Counted from the first letter of the stretch, positions 9,401-17,002 are shown. The stretch: DNA of 46,706 bases from Bacteroidales bacterium (GCA_030589895.1 JAUUZQ010000021.1:1-46706); one strand, 5' to 3'. The notes: generated by a model from the sequence alone, not told the origin. Numbers and translations: made by a program.

Positions 9401-9585
9401 TCGTCCTCTTCAGTATACTTTTTGAAGAAGCTATCGTAGACCTCCAGGAATTCAGCAACAAGTTCCTGGTTTAGCTGCTTACTGAGGAATGATTCAACAA
9501 CAGCCCTGCGGTCAGCGGCTAAACTTTCTGGTCTTGCAATAATTGCAAAAAGCTGCATGAGCGCTTCAAGAATCTTTTCACTCAT
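6496..9585 (-). CDS. ABCG-like ABC transporter with TerB-like N-terminus and large outer domain
   Basis: A 1029-residue fused ATPase-permease. Residues 1 to about 145 are helical and resemble a TerB domain. A small beta-rich region around 150-240 follows, possibly FHA-like. The ATPase has Walker A GASGAGKST at 285-293, signature SGGQRKR at 392-398, Walker B VLFLDEP at 411-417 and the H-loop HQP near 448. A cysteine pair ECHECG (about 496-501) lies in the linker. Membrane segments fall near 588-608, 626-645, 668-692, 705-723, 728-751 and 990-1011, the ABC2/ABCG order. About 235 mostly charged, helical residues lie between the fifth and sixth segments, probably outside the membrane. All ATPase motifs are intact. 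The substrate is unknown. The nearest upstream gene, a PepSY protein, is 122 bases away. Confidence 0.87.
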   Translation of the reverse strand: MSEKILEALMQLFAIIARPESLAADRRAVVESFLSKQLNQELVAEFLEVYDSFFKKYTEEDEKKNRNADRILARRSVRVLKICTAINEELKQQQKVVFLIQLLEFINSDKEEASDQEMEFVDTVGDTFNISAEEYKSIREFVLNDKKPTASPHFLFVDDSKTGRALPPDSKHVYRENLSGQIRVIHILSTNLYFVKYIGQGEIYINGQLLEQFNSYPLNTGSSIRNQQIKPVYYSDIVSSFIGDSIKSKIVFEADHIGFKFPNGAIGLHDIRFTETSGRLVGIMGASGAGKSTLLNVLNGTHKPTSGQVLINGINIHSDDPAVKGIIGHVSQDDLLIEELSVFQNLYYNAKLCFDNYSEEQLIETVNKVLTNLGLFEIKDIQVGSPLNKKISGGQRKRLNIALELIREPAVLFLDEPTSGLSSRDSENILDLLKELSLKGKLVFVVIHQPSSDIFKMFDRLLILDTGGFLIYNGNPIDSIMYFKSKVQHADWNESECHECGNVNPEQVFNIVETNIIDEYGKLTHARRISPHEWSDYFREEYKESEQPVATKEDLPEISFKTPNRFRQFLVFLKRDVLKKLSDTQYLVINFLEAPFLAFLLAFIVKYYSVSVTNRFGYTISENSNMPVYIFMSVIVAIFMGLTVSAEEIIKDRKILKREAFLNLSWSGYLFSKVAVQFLLSSIQALTFVIVGNSIMEIKGMYFEYWVVLFSSWAAANVMGLLISDSFKTVVTIYILIPFLVIPQIILSGIIVKFENLNPQISTPSRIPIYGEIITARWAYEGLATYQFMENNYEKNFYLSEKVKSVADYKSNFLLKNLQNKLAVVMDGYDNPEKAELITYNLGVIRNELAKEHESRLIFSSYYEDIPTGYKRKLVSQLYPDQISDSVLTATENYIKALSKVYTEIYKEAFRENNAIKQEFDLEELQQMKRDNHNEALADFVTNKNEFDKIIEYKGELIQKMTPIFLDPTSKMLKSHFYAPRKMLFGNFIPTIWANVLVIWIMTIILFILLYYRALKRLLDMMENLTRKK

Positions 9586-9707
9586 TTTGAATTAGTTAAA
9601 GGTGAAACATTTCTTAGAAAATTTCTCCACAATCAACCCCAAGATAAGAAATTATTCATAGATAGAAGTAGTGCGGGGGTGACATTTCATTGAATGCACT
9701 TGCTATC

Positions 9708-10274
9708 TTAGAACCAAACGTATATTATGAGAAAGATGAGCGGAATCAGGACTCCGATAATAGCAAGCACAGCTCCCTGACCGGTAATCCCCTTTTTCCC
9801 CCTGACCATGAATAATCCGCTGATTGCCAATAATACCAGGGAAAAACCATATAAATCAGAGAACCAGGTCCATAATTTTTTTGGTTTATTATAGTGGAGA
9901 AAATTAAATTCCCTGAATACACGTCTGTTTCGGATCTTTGTTAAATACGCACTTCCTGTATTAAGATCAACCTTTATGTGACCATTTTTTAGGTAGATCA
10001 TTAGTGAAGAATCGTTTGGGAAATAGTATTGTTTATAGTTTTCTTTTTCTCCTGAAATATCCAGTATTTCTACGATATACTCTTTGCCAATATCCGCTTT
10101 TAGAGCAGGATCGATGTTGTTAATAAACTCAGATCTTGATACAAATGATGGGTTCCAATGCTTCGTTACTGAATGATTTAGTGCTATACCGGATACACCA
10201 TATATGATGGTCATTCCGAAGAAAACATACCCCAATTCCCGGTGTACCCACCGGTTCCATTTACGCCATTTCAT
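9708..10274 (-). CDS. PepSY-associated membrane protein
   Basis: A 188-residue protein with an N-terminal basic stretch (MKWRKWNRWVHRELGY) leading into a membrane helix, a periplasmic domain of about 100 residues, and two further helices near the C-terminus, the last ending in FLIIYVWF. The WNRWVHRELG start and the periplasmic part fit PepSY-associated transmembrane proteins, which often take part in iron or other redox processes at the inner membrane. It follows a small lipoprotein gene by 27 bases and may share its transcript. The family assignment rests on pattern recognition; the function is open. Confidence 0.7.
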   Translation of the reverse strand: MKWRKWNRWVHRELGYVFFGMTIIYGVSGIALNHSVTKHWNPSFVSRSEFINNIDPALKADIGKEYIVEILDISGEKENYKQYYFPNDSSLMIYLKNGHIKVDLNTGSAYLTKIRNRRVFREFNFLHYNKPKKLWTWFSDLYGFSLVLLAISGLFMVRGKKGITGQGAVLAIIGVLIPLIFLIIYVWF

Positions 10275-10301
10275 ACAGAAAAATAAGGTATAAGGTAAAT
10301 T

Positions 10302-10784
10302 TTATAATTCTGATGAAATCTCTTTGAATGCTGTGGCTTCAATATAGTAACTGGCACTTTCAGCTTTGGCATGAGCTTCATCTCCTGTATGATGATCCTT
10401 CTCTTCATTCTCCTTTGCAAGTGCTTCAGTGACTTCAGTTTCCAGAATTTTTACAGTTCCGGTGAATTCCACGCTGCTTCCTTCCAGGGTAATGTCAAAC
10501 TCAGGAATGCCATCTCCCACAGTTATACGGAGGTGCATTTCCGGATCATCACCTATAATAAATAGTTTCTGACCACCATGTGTGCACACATGTGTAACCA
10601 TTCCTGATATAATCACTTCAGTATCTTTAAATTTTTCAGGTGCGTCTAAGACATCTTTTACAGTAAGAATACTGTTTATAACTTCAGTTTCAATTGTTGC
10701 TTCGCTTTGTTCTGTTTGTTTCTCTCCCTGCTTGCATGATACCAGAAATACAAGGGCTGTAAATAATAAAAAAAGATTTTTCAT
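10302..10784 (-). CDS. small lipoprotein with OB-fold-like domain and histidine-rich tail
   Basis: A 160-residue lipoprotein: the signal peptide ends in the lipobox FLVSC, giving the acylated cysteine at residue 17. The mature part has a region around residues 42-115 with the strand pattern of a secreted OB-fold domain (KFKDTEVIISGMVTHVC, then GSSVEFTGTVKIL). Possible metal ligands are the motif THVCTHGG and a histidine-rich tail segment (DHHTGDEAHAK). The neighbouring PepSY gene 27 bases downstream suggests a shared envelope or metal role, but this is inference. I do not recognise a named family with certainty. Confidence 0.75.
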   Translation of the reverse strand: MKNLFLLFTALVFLVSCKQGEKQTEQSEATIETEVINSILTVKDVLDAPEKFKDTEVIISGMVTHVCTHGGQKLFIIGDDPEMHLRITVGDGIPEFDITLEGSSVEFTGTVKILETEVTEALAKENEEKDHHTGDEAHAKAESASYYIEATAFKEISSEL

Positions 10785-10828
10785 GGTTGTTTATTTGTAA
10801 ATATTATGACTGTAAAAATAGCAAGATT

Positions 10829-11173
10829 TTAGTTCTGATTGAAACTCTCAATACACTCTTCCAATGTGTTATACAACTCAAATACATTGTGCAATTGTAA
10901 AACCTGAAAAAGTTCCTTTACATCCTTAGCTACATTACATATTTTGAATTGTCCATTTTGATTATTAGCGGCTTTCATTGCCGCCAGAAGTACACTAAAC
11001 CCGGAGCTGTCTATAAATCTTATGTCCTTAAGATCCAGTATTAGCTTTGTTTCTGACTTATTGTAATATCCCAGCAAACTCTCCTTAACTGGCTCAGTAA
11101 TATGAGCATTGAAACGGTCGGTCCCCTTAAAGTTTATTATAATTATTCCATTCAGTTCTTTTGATTCTAACAT
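10829..11173 (-). CDS. STAS domain protein, anti-sigma factor antagonist type
   Basis: A 114-residue single-domain STAS protein of the SpoIIAA type. The phosphorylatable serine loop is present as IDSSGFSVL (S56/S57), in the usual position after the LILDLKDIRF strand. Such proteins bind a partner kinase or anti-sigma factor only when this serine is unphosphorylated. It lies 11 bases after the Hpt gene on the same strand, so the two are probably co-expressed. A cognate GHKL anti-sigma kinase is not adjacent; the SiaB-like protein 5 kb away has that fold but a different expected partner. Confidence 0.9.
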   Translation of the reverse strand: MLESKELNGIIIINFKGTDRFNAHITEPVKESLLGYYNKSETKLILDLKDIRFIDSSGFSVLLAAMKAANNQNGQFKICNVAKDVKELFQVLQLHNVFELYNTLEECIESFNQN

Positions 11174-11184
11174 ATTGTTTGTGT

Positions 11185-11520
11185 TTATGGATATGCTTCA
11201 TTCAGTTCACGAATAGCGATATGTGAATTTTTCAAAAAAGTAGCAATCATATTTTCATATTCAACGGCTCTGTCACCTGTCTTCGCCAGTAACTCCAGTT
11301 CTTGCAATATATCAGCATCAGATTTCATTCCCATAACAGAGACTGATGACTTTGCTTTGTGAGCCAGCTTAGATAAGTTCTCATAATCAGAATTTTTCAG
11401 CAATTCTGACATTCCTGTCTCATATTCCTCAATTTGTTCTACAAAGATATCTATCATATCCCTGATAAAACTTGTGTCAGTACCTGCCAGTGATTTCAGG
11501 TAAGATAAATCAGTAATCAT
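11185..11520 (-). CDS. Hpt domain phosphotransfer protein
   Basis: A 111-residue stand-alone histidine phosphotransfer protein made of a four-helix bundle. The phospho-accepting histidine is H54 in LAHKAKSS, the diagnostic Hpt motif. It would pass phosphoryl groups between hybrid histidine kinases and response regulators. It is the first gene of a minus-strand run, followed after 11 bases by the STAS gene. No kinase or receiver protein is adjacent, so partners are encoded elsewhere. In the 177 bases between it and the divergent TPR gene I see only AT-rich sequence without a convincing promoter consensus. Confidence 0.88.
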   Translation of the reverse strand: MITDLSYLKSLAGTDTSFIRDMIDIFVEQIEEYETGMSELLKNSDYENLSKLAHKAKSSVSVMGMKSDADILQELELLAKTGDRAVEYENMIATFLKNSHIAIRELNEAYP

Positions 11521-11697
11521 TTATTTGCAGTTCTTGGTTAATAAATTAAGATAAAACACTAAATTAATTTATTTATTTTTAGATATGAAACCATTTGCAT
11601 AAAAATTTGGTTATATAAATTGGAACTATAGATTCCTATTTCAAAATATTGCTATACCTTATGGGCTTAAATATTAATCTGTAAACCTCGAATTATA

Positions 11698-12732
11698 ATG
11701 AAAAAACTACTCTTTACTGTTAGCTTCCTACTGCTATTTTCTTTTGTACTGGAGGCTCAACTATCATTCAAGGAGCGTCGCCAGCTTGAAAGATCATACA
11801 ATTCCGGAGTTGAGGAAATATATAATAAGAGCTATGTTAATGCAATAACGGCATTTTCAAAGTGTATTGAGATTGATTCTAATTATGCAATTGCTTATCT
11901 GCAACGAGGAAGGGTAAAAGCTGAATTAGATCAGATAGAAGAGGCATTGAAGGATATGGAAATGGCTATTTCCAGAGACAGAGATCTTGGAGAGGCCTAT
12001 TTCTATATGGGATATTTTCTAATTGGTTCAGACACCACCGGGATGGGGAAGGAATACCTCGAAGTCGCATTGGAAAAGGGCTTTGAAAATGCTGAAGGCT
12101 ACTATTTTTTAGGATTAACATATCTGCTTGAAGAAGATGATGATAAAGCTCTGTTTTTTTTCAATAAAGCTATTAATCTCAAGGATGACATGGCGATTGC
12201 TTATCATGACAGGGCCGGCATAAAACGTCGTTTGGGAGATTACAACGGTGCTTTATATGATTACAAGACTGCCGTAAACTACCAGTCAGATTTCCCAATA
12301 GCCTATAATAATATGGGCTCTGTAAAAATTGTTTTGGGGGATTATGTTGGCGCAATAGAAGATTTTGCGGTCGCAATTGAGCAGGATCCGGATCTTTCAC
12401 TTGCATATAATAATAGAGGTTATGCCAATTATCAACTAGGCTCTCTGGAGGATGCACTGGTTGATTTTTCTAAAGCAATTGAACTGGAAAGTGGATTTAT
12501 GGAGGCAAAACTAAATACCGCCAGTTCAAAAACAAAACAAAATGATTATGTCACTGCCATGGCTATCCTGGATGAGATTATTCTGGAGAACCCATCTGCC
12601 GGAGTACTTTACCTGAATCGGGGCTTGGTTCGGGAGCTTCAAGGTGACGTTGTTGGGGCTTGCGAAGATTGGCAGTCAGCACTTGATCTTGGAGAAGAGC
12701 AGGCTTCGGAGTATTTAAAGGAATGTAAATAA
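11698..12732 (+). CDS. secreted TPR repeat protein
   Basis: A 344-residue exported protein. A signal peptide (MKKLLF then a hydrophobic core) is cleaved probably after LEAQ near residue 21. The rest is a series of about eight tetratricopeptide repeats, recognisable by spaced units such as AIAYLQRGRVKAEL, PIAYNNMGSVKIVLGDY and SLAYNNRGYANYQLGSLEDAL. The C-terminal unit GACEDWQSALDLG matches the variant common in Bacteroidota TPR proteins. It is a periplasmic protein-binding scaffold. The PorE-like OmpA gene starts 18 bases later, suggesting that the two act together in the envelope. Confidence 0.88.
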   Translation: MKKLLFTVSFLLLFSFVLEAQLSFKERRQLERSYNSGVEEIYNKSYVNAITAFSKCIEIDSNYAIAYLQRGRVKAELDQIEEALKDMEMAISRDRDLGEAYFYMGYFLIGSDTTGMGKEYLEVALEKGFENAEGYYFLGLTYLLEEDDDKALFFFNKAINLKDDMAIAYHDRAGIKRRLGDYNGALYDYKTAVNYQSDFPIAYNNMGSVKIVLGDYVGAIEDFAVAIEQDPDLSLAYNNRGYANYQLGSLEDALVDFSKAIELESGFMEAKLNTASSKTKQNDYVTAMAILDEIILENPSAGVLYLNRGLVRELQGDVVGACEDWQSALDLGEEQASEYLKECK

Positions 12733-12750
12733 TTTATTAAAATATTGGCT

Positions 12751-14832
12751 ATGAGACTTAAAGTCCTAACCGCATTAGTTTTATTCTTCTTCTGTACTGC
12801 ATTTTTAACTGCACAGGAGCTAGTTGTTATTAATAAGAAAGAGTTTAAAACCGAGCAAGAAGAGGGATATAAGGAGGCTTGGAAAAGTATTCAGGAAGGA
12901 GATGAATTCTATGAGGCTGGCATTGGGACCTTTGCTATTGCCAAAGATCATTATCTTTTTGCCAATCAGTATAACTCAGAAAATCCTGAACTGAATTACA
13001 AGATTGGGATTTGCTACCTCTATAGTGACCACAAGTTCAAAGCAATTGATTACCTGTTAAAAGCATATAACCTAAAACCTGACCTTAGCAAAAAAGTACA
13101 TTTTTCTCTGGGTAGAGCCTACCATCTTATTTTGGAATTTGATAAAGCAAAAGAGCATTATGTGATATACAAATCACAACTTTCTCCTTCTGAAGATATA
13201 ATGGAACTAAATGATGCCCTGGAGAAACTGATAATAGAATGTCAGTACGGAAAGGAATTTACACAGACACCACAGCGGGTGATCATTCAGAATCTTGGCG
13301 AAAATATAAATTCTAAATTTGATGACTATAATCCGAAATTTGCTTATCAGGACTCCGCTATGTTTTTTACAAGCAGACGCCCTTTGAACGAAAAGTCGAA
13401 GAGAAATGAGATTGACAATAAATTCTATGAGGATATTTACCTGAGTCCTGTTCGGAATGGTGTCTTGGGAAGTAGTTATGTCATGGGGAAACCATTCAAT
13501 ACAAAAAGCAATGATGCCCTTGTGGGTATTTCTCCTGATGGTAAATCGATATTAATTTATCGGGGAAATGTAGATGGAGGAGATATTCAATTAACCTCTT
13601 ATAAACCGGAAAAATTGAAGTGGGAAAAGTCCAAATCACTGTCCGGGAAAGTTGGATCTGATTCAGAGGAGACTTCAGCAGCATTATCACCAGACGGACG
13701 TGAGTTGTATTTTATCTCTACAAATCCTGAACTCTCCATTGGTGGAAAAGACATCTTGGTTTCAAGGCTCAATGAGAAGGGTAAATGGGATGAACCTAAA
13801 AATGCCAGTCCGCTGCTTAATTCAAAATATGACGAAGAAGGCATATTTCTCTCTGCCGATGGGAATACAATGTATTATGGATCAAAAGGACACAATACAA
13901 TGGGTGGATTCGATATTTTCAAAAGTGAAAAGGGAGATGATGGTAACTGGAGATTGCCTGTAAATCTGGGCTATCCGGTGAATACACCAGAAGATGAAAT
14001 ATTTTACACCACAGACATCTCAGGTGTTTATGGTTATTATTCTACTATCCGGGAGGGAGGATTTGGAGCGAGAGACATCTATAAGGTTATCACTCTTGGT
14101 TCCGAAAAAGAGGTTTCAACACTAACCAGGGACAATTTAATTGCTGGAACAGATTATACTGAGAGATTCGCTTTTCTTACGCTGCCCGAACTGCTTTCTG
14201 TTGATACTACATTAATGGTATTTGGAAGGGTAAGGGATACCATTGGTTTAATTGACACAACTGTAATGGCCGGATTGACATTTATGGATCCTGCTACAGG
14301 TGCAATTGCATCTCGGGCCATGACGGGTACTGACGGGTATTTCAGGGCACAACTTCCTGAACCAAAAGTATATGGAATTGAAATCAATGCAGCAGGATAT
14401 TTATACTACCTGGATATAATTGATCTTAGAGGCTATAATACAGATGAGAAATTAGAAAAGGATTTCTTCCTTCAGCGAATCGAAGTTGGTACCAAAGTGG
14501 TTCTCGATAATATCTATTTTGAATCTGGTAAATCTGTGCTTAGAACAGATTCAAATGAATCTCTTGATCAGGTATTTCGATTCCTGGAAAATAATTCTTC
14601 AGTGCGACTGGAGATCTCAGGACATACCGATAATACAGGTTCGCTGAAAGTAAATACAAATTTATCTGAGGCAAGAGCGAAATCAGTGGTGGGATATCTC
14701 AACAACAGGGGTATTGACAAAACCAGGTTAGAGTATAAGGGCTATGCCTTCACTCAGCCAATTGCTCCAAATGACACTCCGGAAGGTCGTGAAATGAACA
14801 GAAGGGTTGAATTTACGGTGCTTAGTAAATAA
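12751..14832 (+). CDS. TPR-PD40-OmpA envelope protein, PorE-like
   Basis: A 693-residue exported protein. The ATG at 12751 gives a compact signal peptide ending TAQ at residue 22; a TTG six bases upstream is less likely. Domains in order: TPR-like helices (about 40-165); PD40/WD40-like beta-propeller repeats (about 190-450) with blades such as ISPDGKSILIY, LSPDGRELYFIS and LSADGNTMYYGS; a carboxypeptidase-regulatory-like domain (about 490-560); and a peptidoglycan-binding OmpA domain (about 585-693). The OmpA ligands are intact, with D627 in GHTDNTG and R642. This order matches type IX secretion component PorE, but no lipobox is seen and many paralogues share the layout, so I do not give the gene name. 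A strong terminator follows. Confidence 0.9.
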   Translation: MRLKVLTALVLFFFCTAFLTAQELVVINKKEFKTEQEEGYKEAWKSIQEGDEFYEAGIGTFAIAKDHYLFANQYNSENPELNYKIGICYLYSDHKFKAIDYLLKAYNLKPDLSKKVHFSLGRAYHLILEFDKAKEHYVIYKSQLSPSEDIMELNDALEKLIIECQYGKEFTQTPQRVIIQNLGENINSKFDDYNPKFAYQDSAMFFTSRRPLNEKSKRNEIDNKFYEDIYLSPVRNGVLGSSYVMGKPFNTKSNDALVGISPDGKSILIYRGNVDGGDIQLTSYKPEKLKWEKSKSLSGKVGSDSEETSAALSPDGRELYFISTNPELSIGGKDILVSRLNEKGKWDEPKNASPLLNSKYDEEGIFLSADGNTMYYGSKGHNTMGGFDIFKSEKGDDGNWRLPVNLGYPVNTPEDEIFYTTDISGVYGYYSTIREGGFGARDIYKVITLGSEKEVSTLTRDNLIAGTDYTERFAFLTLPELLSVDTTLMVFGRVRDTIGLIDTTVMAGLTFMDPATGAIASRAMTGTDGYFRAQLPEPKVYGIEINAAGYLYYLDIIDLRGYNTDEKLEKDFFLQRIEVGTKVVLDNIYFESGKSVLRTDSNESLDQVFRFLENNSSVRLEISGHTDNTGSLKVNTNLSEARAKSVVGYLNNRGIDKTRLEYKGYAFTQPIAPNDTPEGREMNRRVEFTVLSK

Positions 14833-14856
14833 TGAGTTGAAGTAATAAACATATTG

Positions 14857-14892
14857 AAAGAGGCTGTCTTAAAAGATTGAGACAGTCTCTTT
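14857..14892 (+). terminator. strong rho-independent terminator after the OmpA gene
   Basis: AAAGAGGCTGTCT at 14857-14869 pairs with AGACAGTCTCTTT at 14880-14892 (13 pairs, one G-T wobble) around a 10-base loop, followed by further T residues. It begins 25 bases after the OmpA stop. Confidence 0.88.
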
Positions 14893-15012
14893 TTTTCGTA
14901 GCCCCAAAAGCTATCAAGCAAGGTGAAGGGAAGAATGAAGCAGAGAGATCTTGTGTGGAAAAAATTATTTACTTCTGCTATAAAACAATTTTAAACACTG
15001 TAAAGAAAACAG

Positions 15013-15020
15013 TACTTTTG
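15013..15020 (+). promoter_or_regulatory. Bacteroidota -7 promoter element upstream of gcvT
   Basis: TACTTTTG is an exact TAnnTTTG match 40 bases before the gcvT ATG. A weaker TTTT lies 20 bases upstream at 14989-14992. The remainder of 14893-15060 shows no riboswitch or gene I can support. Confidence 0.55.
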
Positions 15021-15060
15021 TTTCGGTTTGATTCCATCGAATCTTTAATTGAGATTGAAT

Positions 15061-16152
15061 ATGAAGAAGACAGTTTTTTTTGATATCCACAAACAACTTG
15101 GTGGTAAATTAATTCCATTTACCGGTTATGAAATGCCAGTGGAATTTTCGGGAGTGAAGAGCGAGCATGTTGGCGTTAGGAATGGAGTTGGAGTTTTTGA
15201 TGTTTCACATATGGGTGAGATATGGGTATCAGGTTCAGGGGCAGAGGACTTTATTCAGAAAATTACGTCCAATGATGTGAGAAAATTAGAGACTGGAAAG
15301 ATTCAGTACTCATGTTTTCCTAATGAAAATGCTGGTATTGTGGATGATTTATTGGTGTATAAATTCGAACAGGAACGTTTTTTGCTGGTGGTAAATGCAT
15401 CAAATATTGAAAAGGACTGGAACTGGATTGTTCAGAACAATGAGAGAAATGTGGAGATTAGCAATGCTTCTGATGAATATTCTCAATTGGCAGTACAAGG
15501 ACCTGATGCTATAAGGGTATTGCAGAAATTAACAGATACCGATCTTTCTTCTATTGCATACTATTCATTCGTAGTTGAGAGTTTGGCCGGAAGAAAAAAT
15601 GTAATTATCAGTAATACCGGATATACGGGAGCAGGTGGATTCGAAATTTATATGAAGAATGAAGATGGTCCGCATATCCTTACTGAGATTATGAAAGCGG
15701 GGGAGGAGCTGAATATTATTCCGGTGGGACTAGCTGCCAGAGATACACTTCGATTGGAAATGGGTTTTTGTCTTTACGGTAATGATATCAACGATACTAC
15801 ATCACCATTGGAAGCGGGTCTTGCCTGGATAACAAAACTTATTGATGGAAATGAATTCATTGGAAAAGAACTTTTGCTAAAGCAGAAAGCGGAAGGAATA
15901 AAGCGAAAATTGGTGGGCTTTGTAATGGAGGAGAGAGCTATACCTCGAAAGGACTATTTGATTACAGATGAAAATGGTGAGGAAATTGGAGTGGTAACTT
16001 CAGGAACCATGTCACCCTTAACAGGCTTAGGTATTGGAATGGGCTATGTGAATATGCAAAACAAAAATGAGGGAACCAGGATTTTCTTGAAGATAAGAAA
16101 CAAAAGTATCCCTGCATTGATTGTCAAACCTCCATTTTTTAAACAGGAGTAA
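15061..16152 (+). CDS. gcvT: aminomethyltransferase, glycine cleavage T protein
   Basis: The T protein of the glycine cleavage system, which moves the methylene group from the aminomethyl-lipoyl H protein to tetrahydrofolate and releases ammonia. The ATG at 15061 gives a 364-residue protein starting at the conserved N-terminus (HKQLGGKLIPFTGYEMPVEF); an upstream TTG adds only four residues. Family marks include VGVFDVSHMGEIWVSG, ISNTGYTGAGGFEIY and AARDTLRLEMGFCLYGNDI. Length and motifs are complete. The P, H and L proteins are not nearby. It has its own promoter and precedes comB by 14 bases. The gene fits the serine/glycine theme of the block. Confidence 0.96.
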   Translation: MKKTVFFDIHKQLGGKLIPFTGYEMPVEFSGVKSEHVGVRNGVGVFDVSHMGEIWVSGSGAEDFIQKITSNDVRKLETGKIQYSCFPNENAGIVDDLLVYKFEQERFLLVVNASNIEKDWNWIVQNNERNVEISNASDEYSQLAVQGPDAIRVLQKLTDTDLSSIAYYSFVVESLAGRKNVIISNTGYTGAGGFEIYMKNEDGPHILTEIMKAGEELNIIPVGLAARDTLRLEMGFCLYGNDINDTTSPLEAGLAWITKLIDGNEFIGKELLLKQKAEGIKRKLVGFVMEERAIPRKDYLITDENGEEIGVVTSGTMSPLTGLGIGMGYVNMQNKNEGTRIFLKIRNKSIPALIVKPPFFKQE

Positions 16153-16166
16153 GTATATAATTAATT

Positions 16167-16877
16167 ATGAATAAAGTTGAGGTTTGTGTGAGTCCGGCTC
16201 TATATCCTGATTATGAAAATAAGGATGCAATAGTTGTCGTTACGGATATCTTAAGAGCCAGTTCTGCAATTGTAACTGCTTTTATGAATGGAGTGGAAAG
16301 AATAATTCCCGTTGCTACACTGGAGGAAGCAAAGAGTTATAAGGACAAAGGATTCATGGTAGCTGCAGAGAGAGATGGTCTGGTCAGGGATTTCGCAGAT
16401 TTTGGTAATTCCCCCTATAATTTTACCAGGGGAATGGTGGAAAACAAACAGATTGTTTATTCAACAACTAATGGCACAAATGCAATTCACCTTGCATCCA
16501 GTGGAGCACAGGTGCTGATTGGAGCTTACCTGAATCTGGATGCACTGGTAGCGTATATCATTGCTTCCGATAAAGATCTTTTGATACTATGTGCCGGATG
16601 GAAAAATAAATATAATCTTGAAGATACACTGTTTGCCGGAGCCCTGGCTCAAAAAGTATTGGAGGGAAATAATTTTGAAACAATTTGTGATGCTACAAAT
16701 GGTGCTGTTGATCTCTATGGCCTGGCAAAAGATGATCTGCTGACTTATATCGATAAAGTAGCGCAGAAGCAGAGATTAAAGAAGAATGGACTGGATGATG
16801 TAATCGGGTATTGTCATAAATATAACCTAACAGATCTTATACCGGTTCTGGTCGATAATTACCTGTCTGTTCTTTGA
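16167..16877 (+). CDS. comB: 2-phosphosulfolactate phosphatase family protein
   Basis: A 236-residue member of the ComB family, which in methanogens hydrolyses 2-phospho-3-sulfolactate to sulfolactate in coenzyme M synthesis. Conserved blocks seen are VVVTDILRASSAIVTAF near the N-terminus, AAERDG, DFGNSPYNF and STTNGTNAI, which make up the Mg-dependent acid phosphatase active site. Many bacteria that make no coenzyme M carry this gene, so the in vivo substrate is unclear here; no comA or comC is in the window. It follows gcvT by 14 bases and is probably co-transcribed with it, before a fresh promoter for serC. Confidence 0.9.
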   Translation: MNKVEVCVSPALYPDYENKDAIVVVTDILRASSAIVTAFMNGVERIIPVATLEEAKSYKDKGFMVAAERDGLVRDFADFGNSPYNFTRGMVENKQIVYSTTNGTNAIHLASSGAQVLIGAYLNLDALVAYIIASDKDLLILCAGWKNKYNLEDTLFAGALAQKVLEGNNFETICDATNGAVDLYGLAKDDLLTYIDKVAQKQRLKKNGLDDVIGYCHKYNLTDLIPVLVDNYLSVL

Positions 16878-16931
16878 GATTGAATTAAATTTCAATTGTT
16901 AAATAATAGTTTATAACTAAATCAACTAGTT

Positions 16932-16962
16932 TTTGTGATAATTTATCAAATTAGTACTTTTG
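16932..16962 (+). promoter_or_regulatory. Bacteroidota-type promoter upstream of serC
   Basis: TTTG at 16932-16935 and TACTTTTG at 16955-16962 are separated by 19 bases and match both promoter elements exactly. The -7 element lies 40 bases before the serC ATG. This is the best promoter match in the window. Confidence 0.72.
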
Positions 16963-17002
16963 TTTGTTATTCCATTAACGATATTTTTTAAAATAAATTA
17001 AC

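Noticed and set aside
12179-12457. A 92-codon minus-strand frame inside the TPR gene
   Set aside because: It is a reverse-frame shadow of repetitive TPR coding sequence.
14893-15060. Possible glycine riboswitch upstream of gcvT
   Set aside because: The purine-rich stretch lacks the paired helices and conserved core of glycine aptamers; a simple promoter element accounts for the region.
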